A stretch of 64,000 nucleotides of DNA from positions 1 to 64,000 of the forward strand of contig CALLUG010000018.1 in assembly GCA_938011315.1 (NCBI GenBank), written 5' to 3'. Shown here piece after piece: positions 1-9,498 of the stretch. Every line of letters starts with the position of its first letter. The first letter of the stretch is position 1. Below the pieces are notes generated by a model. That model was not told the origin of the DNA and did no database searches. It saw nothing but the letters and a program-made list of their open reading frames with translations. The stretch is from an uncultured Flavobacteriaceae bacterium. GTDB taxonomy: Bacteria > Bacteroidota > Bacteroidia > Flavobacteriales > Flavobacteriaceae. The position numbers and the translations under genes were made by a program.

Positions 1-1
1 A

Positions 2-61
2 AGGACACTCCAAAAGCGATACAAAATGAAGACGTATCTTAGAGTTTATGAAGCCTTATAA
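2..61 (+). CDS. 3' end of a truncated upstream gene (uncertain)
   Basis: An open frame enters from the left edge and stops at TAA 59-61, ending ...RVYEAL. A second frame ends at the TAG at 40-42, so which one is coding cannot be decided from so few codons. No family can be assigned. The stretch 62-215 that follows shows no gene, only AT-rich DNA leading to the promoter of the peptide gene. Confidence 0.3.
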   Translation, partial: RTLQKRYKMKTYLRVYEAL

Positions 62-215
62 CTTGAAATATATTTTATTTTAGCTAAATGAAAATTACCT
101 AACAAATTATAGTAATTTGTATGCTTGTATATGAACCAATATTACATATTAAGAAAATGGAATTTAAAAACATAAATTAACTTATAATTAACATTTAATT
201 GGTTTTTTTTTTTTA

Positions 216-223
216 TAGTTTTG
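216..223 (+). promoter_or_regulatory. Promoter -7 element (TAGTTTTG) of the first peptide gene
   Basis: TAGTTTTG matches the Bacteroidota -7 consensus TAnnTTTG and lies 36 nt before the peptide ATG, after a run of T. No convincing -33 TTG at the usual spacing was seen. Confidence 0.5.
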
Positions 224-259
224 AGAATAAATAAATGTTTAACTTTAAATTTTTAAATT

Positions 260-481
260 ATGAAAAAACGAATTTTGGGAGTTGTTTTTACAGCAACTTT
301 ATTTTTGAGCGTCAGTTTTGCTTTTTCGACAACTGAACAGGTTGATGCAATGCAACAAATAACAGCTATCAATTCTATTAGTGGGAGTGATAAAGGCGAC
401 CTATATGGGAATTCTTCGGGAACAAGATATTGCTGTAAAGCGAGTAATTATAAGGAATGTGGTGCGAAAGCTTGTAAGTAA
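260..481 (+). CDS. Small secreted Cys-containing peptide, NVEALA-like
   Basis: A 73-residue protein with a basic start (MKKRILG) and a hydrophobic segment at about residues 6-22, so it is probably exported. The middle reads TTEQVDAMQQITAINS, which resembles the motif region of the Bacteroides NVEALA peptides in position and character. The C-terminus carries four cysteines (YCCK, KECG, KACK). It is followed by a very strong hairpin and, 312 bases on, by a beta-propeller lipoprotein. The second pair at 53579-54975 has the same gene order. Family membership is inferred from layout, length and N-terminus, not from a search. The function of such peptides is unknown; a secreted ligand or maturation substrate of the neighbouring lipoprotein is only a guess. 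Confidence 0.7.
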   Translation: MKKRILGVVFTATLFLSVSFAFSTTEQVDAMQQITAINSISGSDKGDLYGNSSGTRYCCKASNYKECGAKACK

Positions 482-499
482 ATTAAGTGTACATTAATT

Positions 500-540
500 A
501 AAAAACTTAGGTATTCAATACGAAAATACCTAAGTTTTTT
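500..540 (+). terminator. Strong 16-bp hairpin after the peptide gene
   Basis: Bases 500-515 pair perfectly with 525-540 around a 9-nt loop; the right arm ends in six T. It starts 18 nt after the peptide stop codon. It reads as an intrinsic terminator or an attenuator that makes peptide mRNA much more abundant than propeller mRNA. The remaining spacer to 793 holds no gene. Confidence 0.85.
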
Positions 541-793
541 ACATAATATTGTGAGAAATAAAAGTTCTTTATAGCTTTAATCATTGGTTTTACTTTTCAC
601 TAAAGAAGCAACAATAATTCAATCATTAATTATAGATTCAAGAATTTTAATATATGCTAGAAGCACTCTTTATATAAATTCTTTAGGAATAGGAATCCTG
701 CTGTTTATCTAATAAATATAAAATATGTGCTATTTTAAAATTAAATGTGAATTTAAAAAAATAAATCAATATTAAAAAAAATTAACATTAAAC

Positions 794-1909
794 ATGAAAA
801 ATTTAGTTATTTTATTTATCACAACAAGTTTGTTATTAGGGTGTGAAAAAGAAATTAATATCTCCGGAATAAAAGTTACTAAGGCTATAAAAAGTAACCT
901 TAAATTATCTACAATAGCTAATCTAGAAGAAGTTAGAGTTATAAGCCTTAACGGTCATCAACTTTTTAGTGAAATTAATACTATCTATAATTTTAATCAA
1001 AACTTGGTTATTCATTCTGAAAACCCACCAATGATTAGCTTAGTTAATAATAAAGGAGACGTTATTAATCAAACAAAAACAAATGCAGATGATCCTTTTT
1101 CTATTCAGGGACTAACTGAAATTAAAGTATATAATAATTTTATTTATGCATTAGATAGAGAGCATTTTAAAATTTATCAACTTGATAATAAATTGTCTAT
1201 ATTATCTACAATTAAAATAGATTTTTATTGTCAATCTTTTGCACCTCTAGGCAATAATAACTTTTTACTATATACTGGTCATGAAAGGACTAGTAATAAT
1301 GAAGGGATGTTTGTACATTATAATGCTTCTAGCAAAAAAGTAAGTAAAGATATGTTGGCTATTCATGACAATACACCTAATTTTTTTAAATTTATAACAA
1401 CAAATCATGTCCTAACTTCTCATAATAACGAAATTCTTCTGTGGGATAGTACAAAAAACACTATATACAGTTATATTGATGAGCTTAAAGAAAAATATTT
1501 TATTGATTATGAGTCGAATAGCTTACCTGTAGATTTTTATGAAACATCATCTTTTGATAATCCATACGAGTTTTTAACTAAAATGAGAACATCAAATTAC
1601 GCCTTTAGACATTTTAATTTTAAGGCGAATGGAACGTATTTAAATTTCACATACGAAAAAGATGGGGGGTTCATAAGTTCTTTATATAACCTTAAAACTG
1701 GACAAACATTTAATTACAAAAATATAAATGAGGATATAATAACAAACATTAATATCCCAAATCTTAATTTTTTTAGTACATTGTTAGATGATAATAAATT
1801 TATAAGCCATATACCTTATGAGTATTTATCCAACTCCAATGATGATAACTTAAAAACTGCATTCTTGAATAATCAAGATATACTTATATTTGGACGATTC
1901 ACATTTTAA
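794..1909 (+). CDS. 6-bladed beta-propeller (TolB-like) lipoprotein
   Basis: A 371-residue predicted lipoprotein. The signal peptide ends in the lipobox LLLGC (Cys at about 17), so the mature protein should be anchored to a membrane. The rest is a series of beta-rich repeats with short hydrophobic strands (for example EIKVYNNFIYALD followed by KIYQLD), the pattern of the Bacteroidota 6-bladed propeller lipoproteins (BF2992/TolB-like group). It shares design but little obvious identity with the lipoprotein at 53884-54975. It lies 312 bases after the NVEALA-like peptide gene in the same direction. Substrate or partner is unknown; a link with the peptide is inferred from repeated gene order. GC content looks lower than in the core genes downstream. 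Confidence 0.65.
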   Translation: MKNLVILFITTSLLLGCEKEINISGIKVTKAIKSNLKLSTIANLEEVRVISLNGHQLFSEINTIYNFNQNLVIHSENPPMISLVNNKGDVINQTKTNADDPFSIQGLTEIKVYNNFIYALDREHFKIYQLDNKLSILSTIKIDFYCQSFAPLGNNNFLLYTGHERTSNNEGMFVHYNASSKKVSKDMLAIHDNTPNFFKFITTNHVLTSHNNEILLWDSTKNTIYSYIDELKEKYFIDYESNSLPVDFYETSSFDNPYEFLTKMRTSNYAFRHFNFKANGTYLNFTYEKDGGFISSLYNLKTGQTFNYKNINEDIITNINIPNLNFFSTLLDDNKFISHIPYEYLSNSNDDNLKTAFLNNQDILIFGRFTF

Positions 1910-2104
1910 AAATTCACACCATTTTCCCCGTATATAACTTTCAATACAAACCATAAGTTCTAAAGTCTATAGGGCTATGCCTGATATTGTCTAGCATAAA
2001 ATAGTATTGTACTTAAATTAAACGTATAACGTAGCGCATCTGTTTTCATTTTATAAACATCCAATTTTTTACTGGTATGTCACCTCATTTTATTCAATTA
2101 ATCT

Positions 2105-4153
2105 TTATTCTGGGTACTCTATACGTAAGTGGTATATGTTGGTGAGTTTATGTTTTAATACTTTTTTGATAGACTGTATGTCTCTAAACGTAATATCTGA
2201 ATTTAAAAATTGATCCGTTTCAATTTGTTTATTAATGATAGAGTCTACAAAAGCATTAATTTTAGTAGAGCTAGGCATTTTTAAGCTTTTTGAAGCTGCT
2301 TCTACACTATCGCACATCATTAATATTGCTGTTTCTTTACTAAAGGGTTTTGGCCCAGGATACCTAAAGTCTTCTGTATTAATAGACGTTTCTAAATCTT
2401 TTTGTTTATTGTAAAAGTAATAAACCAAACTTGTGCCGTGGTGGGTTCTAATAAAATCGATAACTCGTTCGGGCAAGTTGTTTTTTTTAGCAATTTCTAT
2501 ACCATCAATAACATGATTTATTATAATTGAGGCGCTTTCTTTCGATGATAATTCGTCATGCGGATTAATACCCGTCGATTGATTTTCTGTAAAATAGGTA
2601 GGACTTTTCATTTTTCCAATATCATGGTACAAAGCACCTACTCTAGTTAGCATCGCATTAGCACCTATTTCGTTTGCTGCGGCTTCTGCCAAATTAGCTA
2701 CATTTAACGAATGATGAAATGTGCCTGGAGCTGTATTGGATAATTCCTTTAAAAGCGTAGAGTTGGTGTCTGAAAGTTCTAATAATGATACATCCGAGAT
2801 TAGCCCAAATAATTTTTCGTAAGCGTAGATTAAAGGTTGCACAAATAAGGTTGCCAAACCTCCTAGCACAAAAATCACAAATATTTTAAGCTCTAAGGCT
2901 TCTATTGTCCCTTCGTGAATTACATAAAAAGCAAAATAGGCAACAATATATATTAGTGTAATTTGGGCAACCGATATAAACAAATTGGCACGCTTGTATA
3001 ATTCCGACACGGTAAGTATCGTTACAATACCTGCAATAATTTGTAGAAACATATACTCATAGTTATTAGGAACTACAAATCCTAGTAGCAATACAGTAAT
3101 GACATGAACAAATAAACCCAAACGTGCATCAAAAAAAGCTTTTAATATTAAGGGTAAAATACAAAGTGGAACACTATAAGTATAAGAAGAATTATAATTA
3201 ACAATAAATATCGTTATCATTACCATTAAGGCAATGTTAAAAAAAATGAAAGTTACCTTAGTATTATTTTCAAAAACATCTAATCGATACTTTCTTAAAA
3301 ATAATAATAACATCAATAAGGCTAAGGAAACTAGCAAGGCATACGCTACTAATATCCATATATAATTTGCTTTTGTCCAAACCTGCGATTCATAAGCCGA
3401 GGCTAAAGACGTTAACACAATATGATGGTTGTTATCTACAACTTCTCCTTTGGAAATGATTAAAGTTCCTCGTTCTACACTTCCTCTTACTAACGATATA
3501 TTACTGAGTTCTTCCTTTAAGGATGTGTTGGTTATCCCTTCGTTTAGCGATATATTAGGCTTTATAATATCAAAAAATAAAGACACATATTTTAATTCAA
3601 AATCACTAACATCTAATGCTTTGGACTGTAATTTAACAAATGATTCTAAATTATTTTGTTTTAAAAATGCGTCGTAGGTTTTAGTTTCTTTTTGTGTTAC
3701 GCCCTCTAATACAATACTATTTTTACTGTCTTTATAATCGTAATTTCTATCTAAAACGCCCTTACTATAAATAGCATTTAAAATTACAATTCCTTTTTCT
3801 CTCAAATTTTCTCGCAATTTGCTTGGTAAAGAATCTGAAAAAATGGTTTTAAATTGTATTTCGTAGATGTTAGCAACACTATCGACCACTATGGAGTCTA
3901 AATTAAAATAAGCAGAAGCATTTTTTGTGATTGTTTCTTTTTCTGCCTCTATAACTTTTAGTTCTTTTTTTATTGCAAAATCAAAAGGAGCTAGCAAATT
4001 TTCAGACTGCCAAGGTTTTCCTTTTTCAAAACTGTATTTAAACTTTCCGCTTTTAGGAAACAAATACACAATAAGAAATGTAGTAGCCGTGAAAAGAAAT
4101 ATCTTATATAATAAAGAATGGTTTTTATAGAATTTATTTATAAAATCTTTCAT
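2105..4153 (-). CDS. pgpH: HD-7TM family protein, PgpH-type cyclic-di-AMP phosphodiesterase
   Basis: A 682-residue membrane protein with the order expected of the 7TMR-HD family: an N-terminal membrane segment (about 15-32), an extracytoplasmic region to about 260, a block of about seven membrane helices (260-455) and a C-terminal cytoplasmic HD domain. The metal-binding signature is visible as HHSLN near 478 and YHDIGK near 507. PgpH proteins hydrolyse cyclic-di-AMP to pApA, which affects wall and osmotic balance; activity here is inferred from family. It is transcribed alone, divergently from the thiolase gene. The 195 bases between its stop and the propeller gene hold no gene. Confidence 0.85.
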   Translation of the reverse strand: MKDFINKFYKNHSLLYKIFLFTATTFLIVYLFPKSGKFKYSFEKGKPWQSENLLAPFDFAIKKELKVIEAEKETITKNASAYFNLDSIVVDSVANIYEIQFKTIFSDSLPSKLRENLREKGIVILNAIYSKGVLDRNYDYKDSKNSIVLEGVTQKETKTYDAFLKQNNLESFVKLQSKALDVSDFELKYVSLFFDIIKPNISLNEGITNTSLKEELSNISLVRGSVERGTLIISKGEVVDNNHHIVLTSLASAYESQVWTKANYIWILVAYALLVSLALLMLLLFLRKYRLDVFENNTKVTFIFFNIALMVMITIFIVNYNSSYTYSVPLCILPLILKAFFDARLGLFVHVITVLLLGFVVPNNYEYMFLQIIAGIVTILTVSELYKRANLFISVAQITLIYIVAYFAFYVIHEGTIEALELKIFVIFVLGGLATLFVQPLIYAYEKLFGLISDVSLLELSDTNSTLLKELSNTAPGTFHHSLNVANLAEAAANEIGANAMLTRVGALYHDIGKMKSPTYFTENQSTGINPHDELSSKESASIIINHVIDGIEIAKKNNLPERVIDFIRTHHGTSLVYYFYNKQKDLETSINTEDFRYPGPKPFSKETAILMMCDSVEAASKSLKMPSSTKINAFVDSIINKQIETDQFLNSDITFRDIQSIKKVLKHKLTNIYHLRIEYPE

Positions 4154-4285
4154 TTAAAGGCTTAAAGGAATTTCAAAAATAATGAAAAATACTAAGAAGT
4201 TTAGTTTCGCATATTAGATATAATGGTAATGATTTTTTTATAAAATTTAATTAATTTAGCAACATTAATTTTAAAATAAATTAAA

Positions 4286-5464
4286 ATGAATAATGAGGTC
4301 GTTATTGTATCTGTCGCTAGAACTCCAATAGGACGTTTTATGGGTGCATTATCAACAGTACCTGCACCCAAACTAGGTGCTGCAGCAATAAAAGGTGCTT
4401 TAGAGAAAATAAATTTAGATCCTAGTAGTATTGAAGAGGTGCTAATGGGTAATGTAGTTCAAGCTGGTACAGGACAAGCACCTGCTAGACAGGCTGCTAT
4501 TTTTGCTGGTATCCCAGACAGCGTACCTTGTACTACAGTAAATAAAGTTTGTGCCTCGGGAATGAAAGCTATTATGCAAGCCGCACAAACTATTGCTATT
4601 GGAGACGCAAGCATTATTGTTGCTGGAGGTATGGAAAATATGAGTTTAATACCGCATTATTATCATGCCCGTTCGGCGACTAAATTTGGCCCTGCTACAT
4701 TTATTGACGGTATGCAAAAAGATGGATTGGTAGATGCTTATGATCAAAATGCGATGGGAACCTGCGCCGATTTATGTGCTACAGAGCATAAGTTTTCTAG
4801 AGAAGATCAAGATAATTATGCAATACAATCATACAAACGTGCTTCAGCTGCTTGGGATGCAGGAAAATTTAGTAATGAAGTTGTTCCTGTTACAGTACCA
4901 CAAAGACGAGGTGAGGCTATTGTAGTAGATAGAGATGAAGAATATACTAACGTGAAAATTGAAAAAATTCCTGCCTTGCGCCCTGCTTTCACAAAAGAGG
5001 GTACGGTTACTGCAGCAAACGCCTCAACAATTAATGATGGCGCTGCAGCGGTTGTGCTAATGAGTAAGGATAAAGCAAATGAGCTCGGTCTAAAAATAAT
5101 AGCAACAATAAAAAGTTATGCCGATGCTGCTCACGAACCAAAATGGTTTACAACAGCCCCTTCAAAAGCACTACCAAAAGCACTTGCTAAAGCAAATTTA
5201 GCGCTTAATGATGTAGATTTTTTTGAATTTAATGAAGCTTTCTCTGTTGTAGGCTTAGCAAACATGAAGATTTTAAATTTAAAAGATACCAATGTAAACG
5301 TTAATGGAGGTGCCGTATCGCTTGGACATCCATTAGGCTGCTCTGGTGCTCGAATTTTAATTACTCTAACTAGCGTTTTGGAACAAAATAATGCTAAGTA
5401 TGGTGCGGCAGCAATTTGTAATGGTGGTGGTGGTGCTTCTGCAATGATATTAGAGCGTAACTAA
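4286..5464 (+). CDS. Acetyl-CoA C-acetyltransferase (thiolase)
   Basis: A 392-residue thiolase, full family length. The nucleophile Cys is at about 89 (KVCASGMKA), and the C-terminal catalytic parts are seen as NEAF, SLGHPLGCSGARI (His about 348) and CNGGGGAS (Cys about 378). It condenses two acetyl-CoA to acetoacetyl-CoA or carries out the reverse reaction in fatty acid or amino acid breakdown; sequence alone does not separate the biosynthetic and degradative types. The NlpC/P60 gene starts three bases after its stop, so the two are co-transcribed. Confidence 0.93.
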   Translation: MNNEVVIVSVARTPIGRFMGALSTVPAPKLGAAAIKGALEKINLDPSSIEEVLMGNVVQAGTGQAPARQAAIFAGIPDSVPCTTVNKVCASGMKAIMQAAQTIAIGDASIIVAGGMENMSLIPHYYHARSATKFGPATFIDGMQKDGLVDAYDQNAMGTCADLCATEHKFSREDQDNYAIQSYKRASAAWDAGKFSNEVVPVTVPQRRGEAIVVDRDEEYTNVKIEKIPALRPAFTKEGTVTAANASTINDGAAAVVLMSKDKANELGLKIIATIKSYADAAHEPKWFTTAPSKALPKALAKANLALNDVDFFEFNEAFSVVGLANMKILNLKDTNVNVNGGAVSLGHPLGCSGARILITLTSVLEQNNAKYGAAAICNGGGGASAMILERN

Positions 5465-5467
5465 AAT

Positions 5468-6226
5468 ATGCTATACGGAGTTTGTAATTTAAGTATTGTA
5501 CCTTTAAGGTTAGAACCTAACGATACCTCAGAGCTAGTTTCGCAAGTATTGTATGGCGAGGTTTTTAAAATATTAGAACAGCGTAAAAAATGGCGTAAAA
5601 TTCGATTAGCGTTTGATACTTATGAGGGTTGGATAGACCACAAACAATATAAAGAAATTTCAAATAAAGATTACACCTCTATTAGCGAAGCTAAAGGGGT
5701 TTATAATAGTGATTTGGTTGAGTTTACGCAGTGCAAAACAACCAAACAATTGTACACAATTCCGCTAGGTGCTACACTTAACTCGCTAACTGTCTTAAAC
5801 CACACTTACGACGGAAACACAATAACTAATCATACAAAAAGTGATAAAACCCAACTTATTAGCACAGCTTATCTGTACTTAAATACGGCCTATTTGTGGG
5901 GTGGGAAAACACCTTTTGGAATTGACTGTTCTGGGTTTACACAAATGGTGTATATGCTAAATGGATATCAGTTATTTAGAGATGCTTCTCAACAGGCTAC
6001 ACAAGGCGAAGCACTAAGTTTCATAGAAGAAAGTGAGCCAGGTGACCTTGCTTTTTTTGATAATGCAGAAGGGCTAATTACTCACGTTGGTATTATTATG
6101 GAAAACAACCATATTATCCATGCGCACGGCAAGGTGCGTATTGATCGCTTAGACCATACAGGTATTTACAATCTTGAAAATAACAGTTATACACATAAAT
6201 TACGTATTATAAAAAAAGTTATTTAA
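5468..6226 (+). CDS. C40 family peptidase (SH3 plus NlpC/P60)
   Basis: A 252-residue protein. The first ~75 residues look like a bacterial SH3 domain (LYGEVFKILEQRKKWRKIRL). The C-terminal half is an NlpC/P60 domain with the nucleophile in GIDCSGF (Cys about 154) and the His in THVGII (about 206), followed by HAHGKVRID. Such enzymes cleave peptide stems of peptidoglycan, usually after D-Glu. No clear signal peptide is present, so it may act on recycled muropeptides in the cytosol, as known for YkfC-like enzymes. It is coupled to the thiolase gene; no functional link is obvious. Confidence 0.88.
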   Translation: MLYGVCNLSIVPLRLEPNDTSELVSQVLYGEVFKILEQRKKWRKIRLAFDTYEGWIDHKQYKEISNKDYTSISEAKGVYNSDLVEFTQCKTTKQLYTIPLGATLNSLTVLNHTYDGNTITNHTKSDKTQLISTAYLYLNTAYLWGGKTPFGIDCSGFTQMVYMLNGYQLFRDASQQATQGEALSFIEESEPGDLAFFDNAEGLITHVGIIMENNHIIHAHGKVRIDRLDHTGIYNLENNSYTHKLRIIKKVI

Positions 6227-6532
6227 AGTAATAATCTTATTAACCTTGTGGTTGTCTAATTTTATTGGCACGAATCTTAGCGAAAAAAAAACAATACTAT
6301 ATTATAAATTGTGTTTATAAACGGAATTATGCTACTAATAAGTCCCTATTGCTTGTAGATTAAATCTTAGCATCTTCAAACAATTAGATCTCCTTATCTT
6401 GCTTAACTCACAAGCTCTATTTGTTATTGAATTTTAAGTTACAGTAAACATTCTCGAATTTCTCATAAGTAGTTATATCAATTATGACTCAAAATATGCC
6501 ATATCATTCATTTCTATTCTATATGTCACTAT

Positions 6533-6569
6533 AAAACCTAAACGTCACTCTAAGCTATATTTAGGTTTT
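6533..6569 (-). terminator. Hairpin downstream of rocD
   Basis: AAAACCTAAA (6533-6542) pairs with TTTAGGTTTT (6560-6569), a perfect 10-bp stem with a 17-nt loop. It may end the rocD transcript, though it is about 120 nt beyond the stop codon. The rest of the 461-base gap 6227-6687 shows no intact gene; the part next to rocD holds a short coding-like remnant (6608-6687). Confidence 0.4.
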
Positions 6570-6687
6570 CTATATCATGTAAACACACTATCCAAGTTAT
6601 TGATAACTTATTTTAAATAGTAATTGGTATTAGAATCTAGGTCGTACCATTCCCAATCTCTAAACTTTTGATTTTCATGAAATAACT

Positions 6688-7968
6688 TTACTTTTCAAAC
6701 TGTCCTAAGGTTTTAGTAATAATACTAACACAGTCTAACAATTCAGCTTTTGTCATTACTAAAGGCGGAGCAAAACGAATAATATTGCCATGAGTTGGTT
6801 TTGCGAGTAGGCCGTTATCTCTGAGTGCCATACATATATTCCATGCGGTATCACTGTCTTCTGTGTCGTTAATTACAATAGCGTTTAGCAAGCCTTTGCC
6901 TCTTACTAAGGTGGCGATAGTACTTGTTTTAATATAAGCATTAATTTCATCTCTAAAGCACTGCCCTAATTGTTCTGCATTTTCGGCCAAGCGTTCATCC
7001 TTAACCACTTCTAGGGCTGCAATAGCAACAGCTGCAGCAATTGGGTTACCGCCAAATGTACTTCCGTGATTTCCTGGTTTAATAACGTCCATAATATCAT
7101 TATTAGCCAAAACCGCCGATACAGGATAGGCCCCTCCACTTAGAGCTTTGCCCAAAATTAAAACATCTGGTTTTACCTCTGGTGCTTCTGTACAATCCTT
7201 ATGAGCGCAGCTACAGTTTCCACAAGTAGCAAGCAGACGGCCTGTTCTAGCAATACCTGTTTGCACTTCATCAGCTATAAAAAGTACGTTGTGTGCCTCA
7301 CAGAGTGCTTTGGCTTTTGCTAAGTATCCGCTACTCGGCACATATACACCTGCCTCACCTTGTATAGGCTCTACTAAAAATGCAGCTATATTTTTACTAC
7401 TATTTAAGGCCGTTTCTAGGGCTTGTATATTATCGTATTCTATTTTTATAAACCCATCTGTATAGGGACCAAAATGCTTGCGTGCAACAGGGTCGTTAGA
7501 AAACGAAATAATTGTTGTGGTACGACCGTGAAAATTATTTTCGCAAACGATAATTTCTGCTTTATTTTCTGGGATGCCTTTAACCTCGTAAGCCCATTTA
7601 CGACCTATCTTAAGAGCCGTCTCTACAGCTTCTGCGCCAGTATTCATTGGTAATACTTTATCAAACTTAAAATACGATGTAATATACTTTTCGTACTTAC
7701 CAAGCATATCGTTGTAAAACGCCCTAGATGTTAAGGTTAATTGCTTTGCTTGAGAGGTCATTGCAGTTACAATTTTAGGATGACAGTGTCCTTGATTTAC
7801 AGCAGAGTATGCCGACAAAAAATCGTAGTATTTTTTGCCTTCTACATCCCAGACATACACACCCTCACCTTTGCTTAACACAACAGGTAGGGGGTGGTAA
7901 TTATGTGCGCCATATTTGTTTTCTAAATCTATCGCTTCTTGCGACTTATTGTGGTCTAAAACAGCCAT
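6688..7968 (-). CDS. rocD: Ornithine--oxo-acid aminotransferase
   Basis: A 426-residue class III PLP aminotransferase. Visible marks are the PLP phosphate contact region [12 protein letters not shown], the Asp motif ADEVQTG and the Schiff-base lysine in [11 protein letters not shown] (about residue 274). It converts ornithine and 2-oxoglutarate to glutamate semialdehyde and glutamate. Between RTGRLLA and [10 protein letters not shown] it carries an extra ~12-residue segment with four cysteines ([11 protein letters not shown], about 248-258), where human OAT is shorter; I recall similar inserts from other Flavobacteriia. It is divergent from the MscS-helix gene. The 291-base gap between them holds the latter's promoter and no gene. 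Confidence 0.92.
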   Translation of the reverse strand: MAVLDHNKSQEAIDLENKYGAHNYHPLPVVLSKGEGVYVWDVEGKKYYDFLSAYSAVNQGHCHPKIVTAMTSQAKQLTLTSRAFYNDMLGKYEKYITSYFKFDKVLPMNTGAEAVETALKIGRKWAYEVKGIPENKAEIIVCENNFHGRTTTIISFSNDPVARKHFGPYTDGFIKIEYDNIQALETALNSSKNIAAFLVEPIQGEAGVYVPSSGYLAKAKALCEAHNVLFIADEVQTGIARTGRLLATCGNCSCAHKDCTEAPEVKPDVLILGKALSGGAYPVSAVLANNDIMDVIKPGNHGSTFGGNPIAAAVAIAALEVVKDERLAENAEQLGQCFRDEINAYIKTSTIATLVRGKGLLNAIVINDTEDSDTAWNICMALRDNGLLAKPTHGNIIRFAPPLVMTKAELLDCVSIITKTLGQFEK

Positions 7969-8226
7969 TTTAATTAAAAAGTTAAATTGATAAAATAACC
8001 ATTCCTACTGCAGCTTTGTAATTTCGCAATTATTTCGAAAATTTAGCATGGGAGAGAAATCATCCGTATAAGCTGCAAATTACTAATAATCTTCATTGTT
8101 TTTAAGACATTTTTTTATTAAATTATACAATACGATCCATGAAAGTATTTTAACGACTGTTTAGCGTGTTTTATCGAACCAGTTTGTAATTGCTTTATAT
8201 TTCATAATATTAATCTTCACTAATAT

Positions 8227-8234
8227 TATGTTTG
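8227..8234 (+). promoter_or_regulatory. Promoter -7 element (TATGTTTG) of the MscS-helix gene
   Basis: TATGTTTG fits TAnnTTTG exactly and ends 25 nt before the ATG at 8260, leaving a normal short leader. Confidence 0.55.
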
Positions 8235-8259
8235 TTTGTATAAATCTTAAATTAAATTA

Positions 8260-9426
8260 ATGGACTTTTTAAACAACATTTTTGGCAGCCTATCTAACTC
8301 TTTAGGCGGCTCTATTACAAACACTATTGGCGCAATATTAATCTTAATAATAGGAATTTTTATTGCCAAATTTTTAAAAAAAATAATTACTCGCTTAATT
8401 TCAAAATCTGGAATAGACGATTCTTTTAAAGGAAATAAGGTTGTTATTTCTGCTCTTATCGGAAAGCTTGTTTATTTTCTTATAATGATTATCATTTTTA
8501 TGCTTGCGTTAGAAAAACTGGGCATGACAAATGTTTTAGAACCCCTAAAAGAAATGCTCAATGGTTTCTTGGGTTTCATTCCAAACATAATTGGCGCAGG
8601 ATTAGTAGGGTATATCGGGTATATGCTTGCTAATGTAATATCGGAATTAGTAGGTCTGTCCGGAGAGTCTATCCAAAAGTTTGTTCCTAAATTTAAACTA
8701 CCGGAAAATATGGATCTAGTAGGGATTTTAAAAAAAGTAGTCTTTATCTTTATATTTATTCCTTTACTTATAACAGCGCTAAATATACTTAATATGGATG
8801 CTATCTCTGGCCCAGCAACAGAGATGCTTAGTTCATTTTTTGAAGCAATCCCTAAAGTATTATTAGCAGCTATCATTTTAGTCTTATTTGTATTTGGTGG
8901 ACGCTTTATATCTACTTTGGTTAAAGATCTTATGGGTAGCTTAAACCTAGACAAGCTTTTTGCTAACATGAATATCGGAGCAGCTTCTCAAAACACAACT
9001 ATTGCAAACACTATCGCAAACATTACTTATGGTTTTATCGTGCTGTTTGGTGTGGTTACTGCTTTTGAAAAATTAGAATTCCAGCAATTAACAGATATTC
9101 TTGATACTATACTAACTTATGCCGGAAAAATTGTTTTTGGAGTTGCTATAATTGCTATTGGATTATGGGTTGCTAATTTGCTAACTAAAAAAATGAGTGG
9201 TTCTAGTAATGCCTTTGTGGCGTCTATAGTAAAAATAGCGATTATTGCTTTGTTTTTAGCTATCGGATTAAGATCTATGGGTATTGCAGACGAGATTGTA
9301 AACCTAGCTTTTGGTATAACTCTTGGTACTGTTGCCTTAACCGTTGTACTCTCTTTTGGTCTTGGCGGTAGAGAAGCAGCTGGCAAACAAATGTCAAAAA
9401 TCCTCGATAAATTCAACAAAAATTAA
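8260..9426 (+). CDS. Mechanosensitive channel TM-helix repeat protein
   Basis: A 388-residue integral membrane protein with about eight hydrophobic segments. Repeats of the conserved helix known from MscS-type channels (VVISALIGKLVYFLIM; IANITYGFIVLFG; FVASIVKIAIIALFL) point to the TM_helix family. The beta-rich cytoplasmic domain of true MscS is missing, so it may be a channel core or a structural relative. It is monocistronic: its own promoter lies in front and a terminator hairpin 23 nt behind. Confidence 0.78.
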   Translation: MDFLNNIFGSLSNSLGGSITNTIGAILILIIGIFIAKFLKKIITRLISKSGIDDSFKGNKVVISALIGKLVYFLIMIIIFMLALEKLGMTNVLEPLKEMLNGFLGFIPNIIGAGLVGYIGYMLANVISELVGLSGESIQKFVPKFKLPENMDLVGILKKVVFIFIFIPLLITALNILNMDAISGPATEMLSSFFEAIPKVLLAAIILVLFVFGGRFISTLVKDLMGSLNLDKLFANMNIGAASQNTTIANTIANITYGFIVLFGVVTAFEKLEFQQLTDILDTILTYAGKIVFGVAIIAIGLWVANLLTKKMSGSSNAFVASIVKIAIIALFLAIGLRSMGIADEIVNLAFGITLGTVALTVVLSFGLGGREAAGKQMSKILDKFNKN

Positions 9427-9448
9427 AATCTAAAAAACACATTATTTA

Positions 9449-9480
9449 TAAAGCTGTTCGTAATTACGAGCAGCTTTTTT
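9449..9480 (+). terminator. Intrinsic terminator
   Basis: AAAGCTG (9450-9456) pairs with CAGCTTT (9471-9477), with an inner CGTAATTACG stem, followed by a run of T to about 9483. It separates the MscS-helix gene from the rlmD promoter. Confidence 0.85.
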
Positions 9481-9485
9481 TTTGA

Positions 9486-9493
9486 TATTTTTG
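9486..9493 (+). promoter_or_regulatory. rlmD promoter -7 element (TATTTTTG), very close to the start codon
   Basis: A perfect TAnnTTTG with only 5 nt between its G and the ATG at 9499. As transcription normally begins about 4-6 nt after this G, the mRNA should begin at or within a base or two of the start codon. Confidence 0.6.
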
Positions 9494-9498
9494 CACTT

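Noticed and set aside
8472-8969. 165-codon open frame opposite the MscS-helix gene
   Set aside because: Shadow frame: biased Ser/Ile/Lys composition, no start context, and the plus-strand gene has clear membrane repeats.
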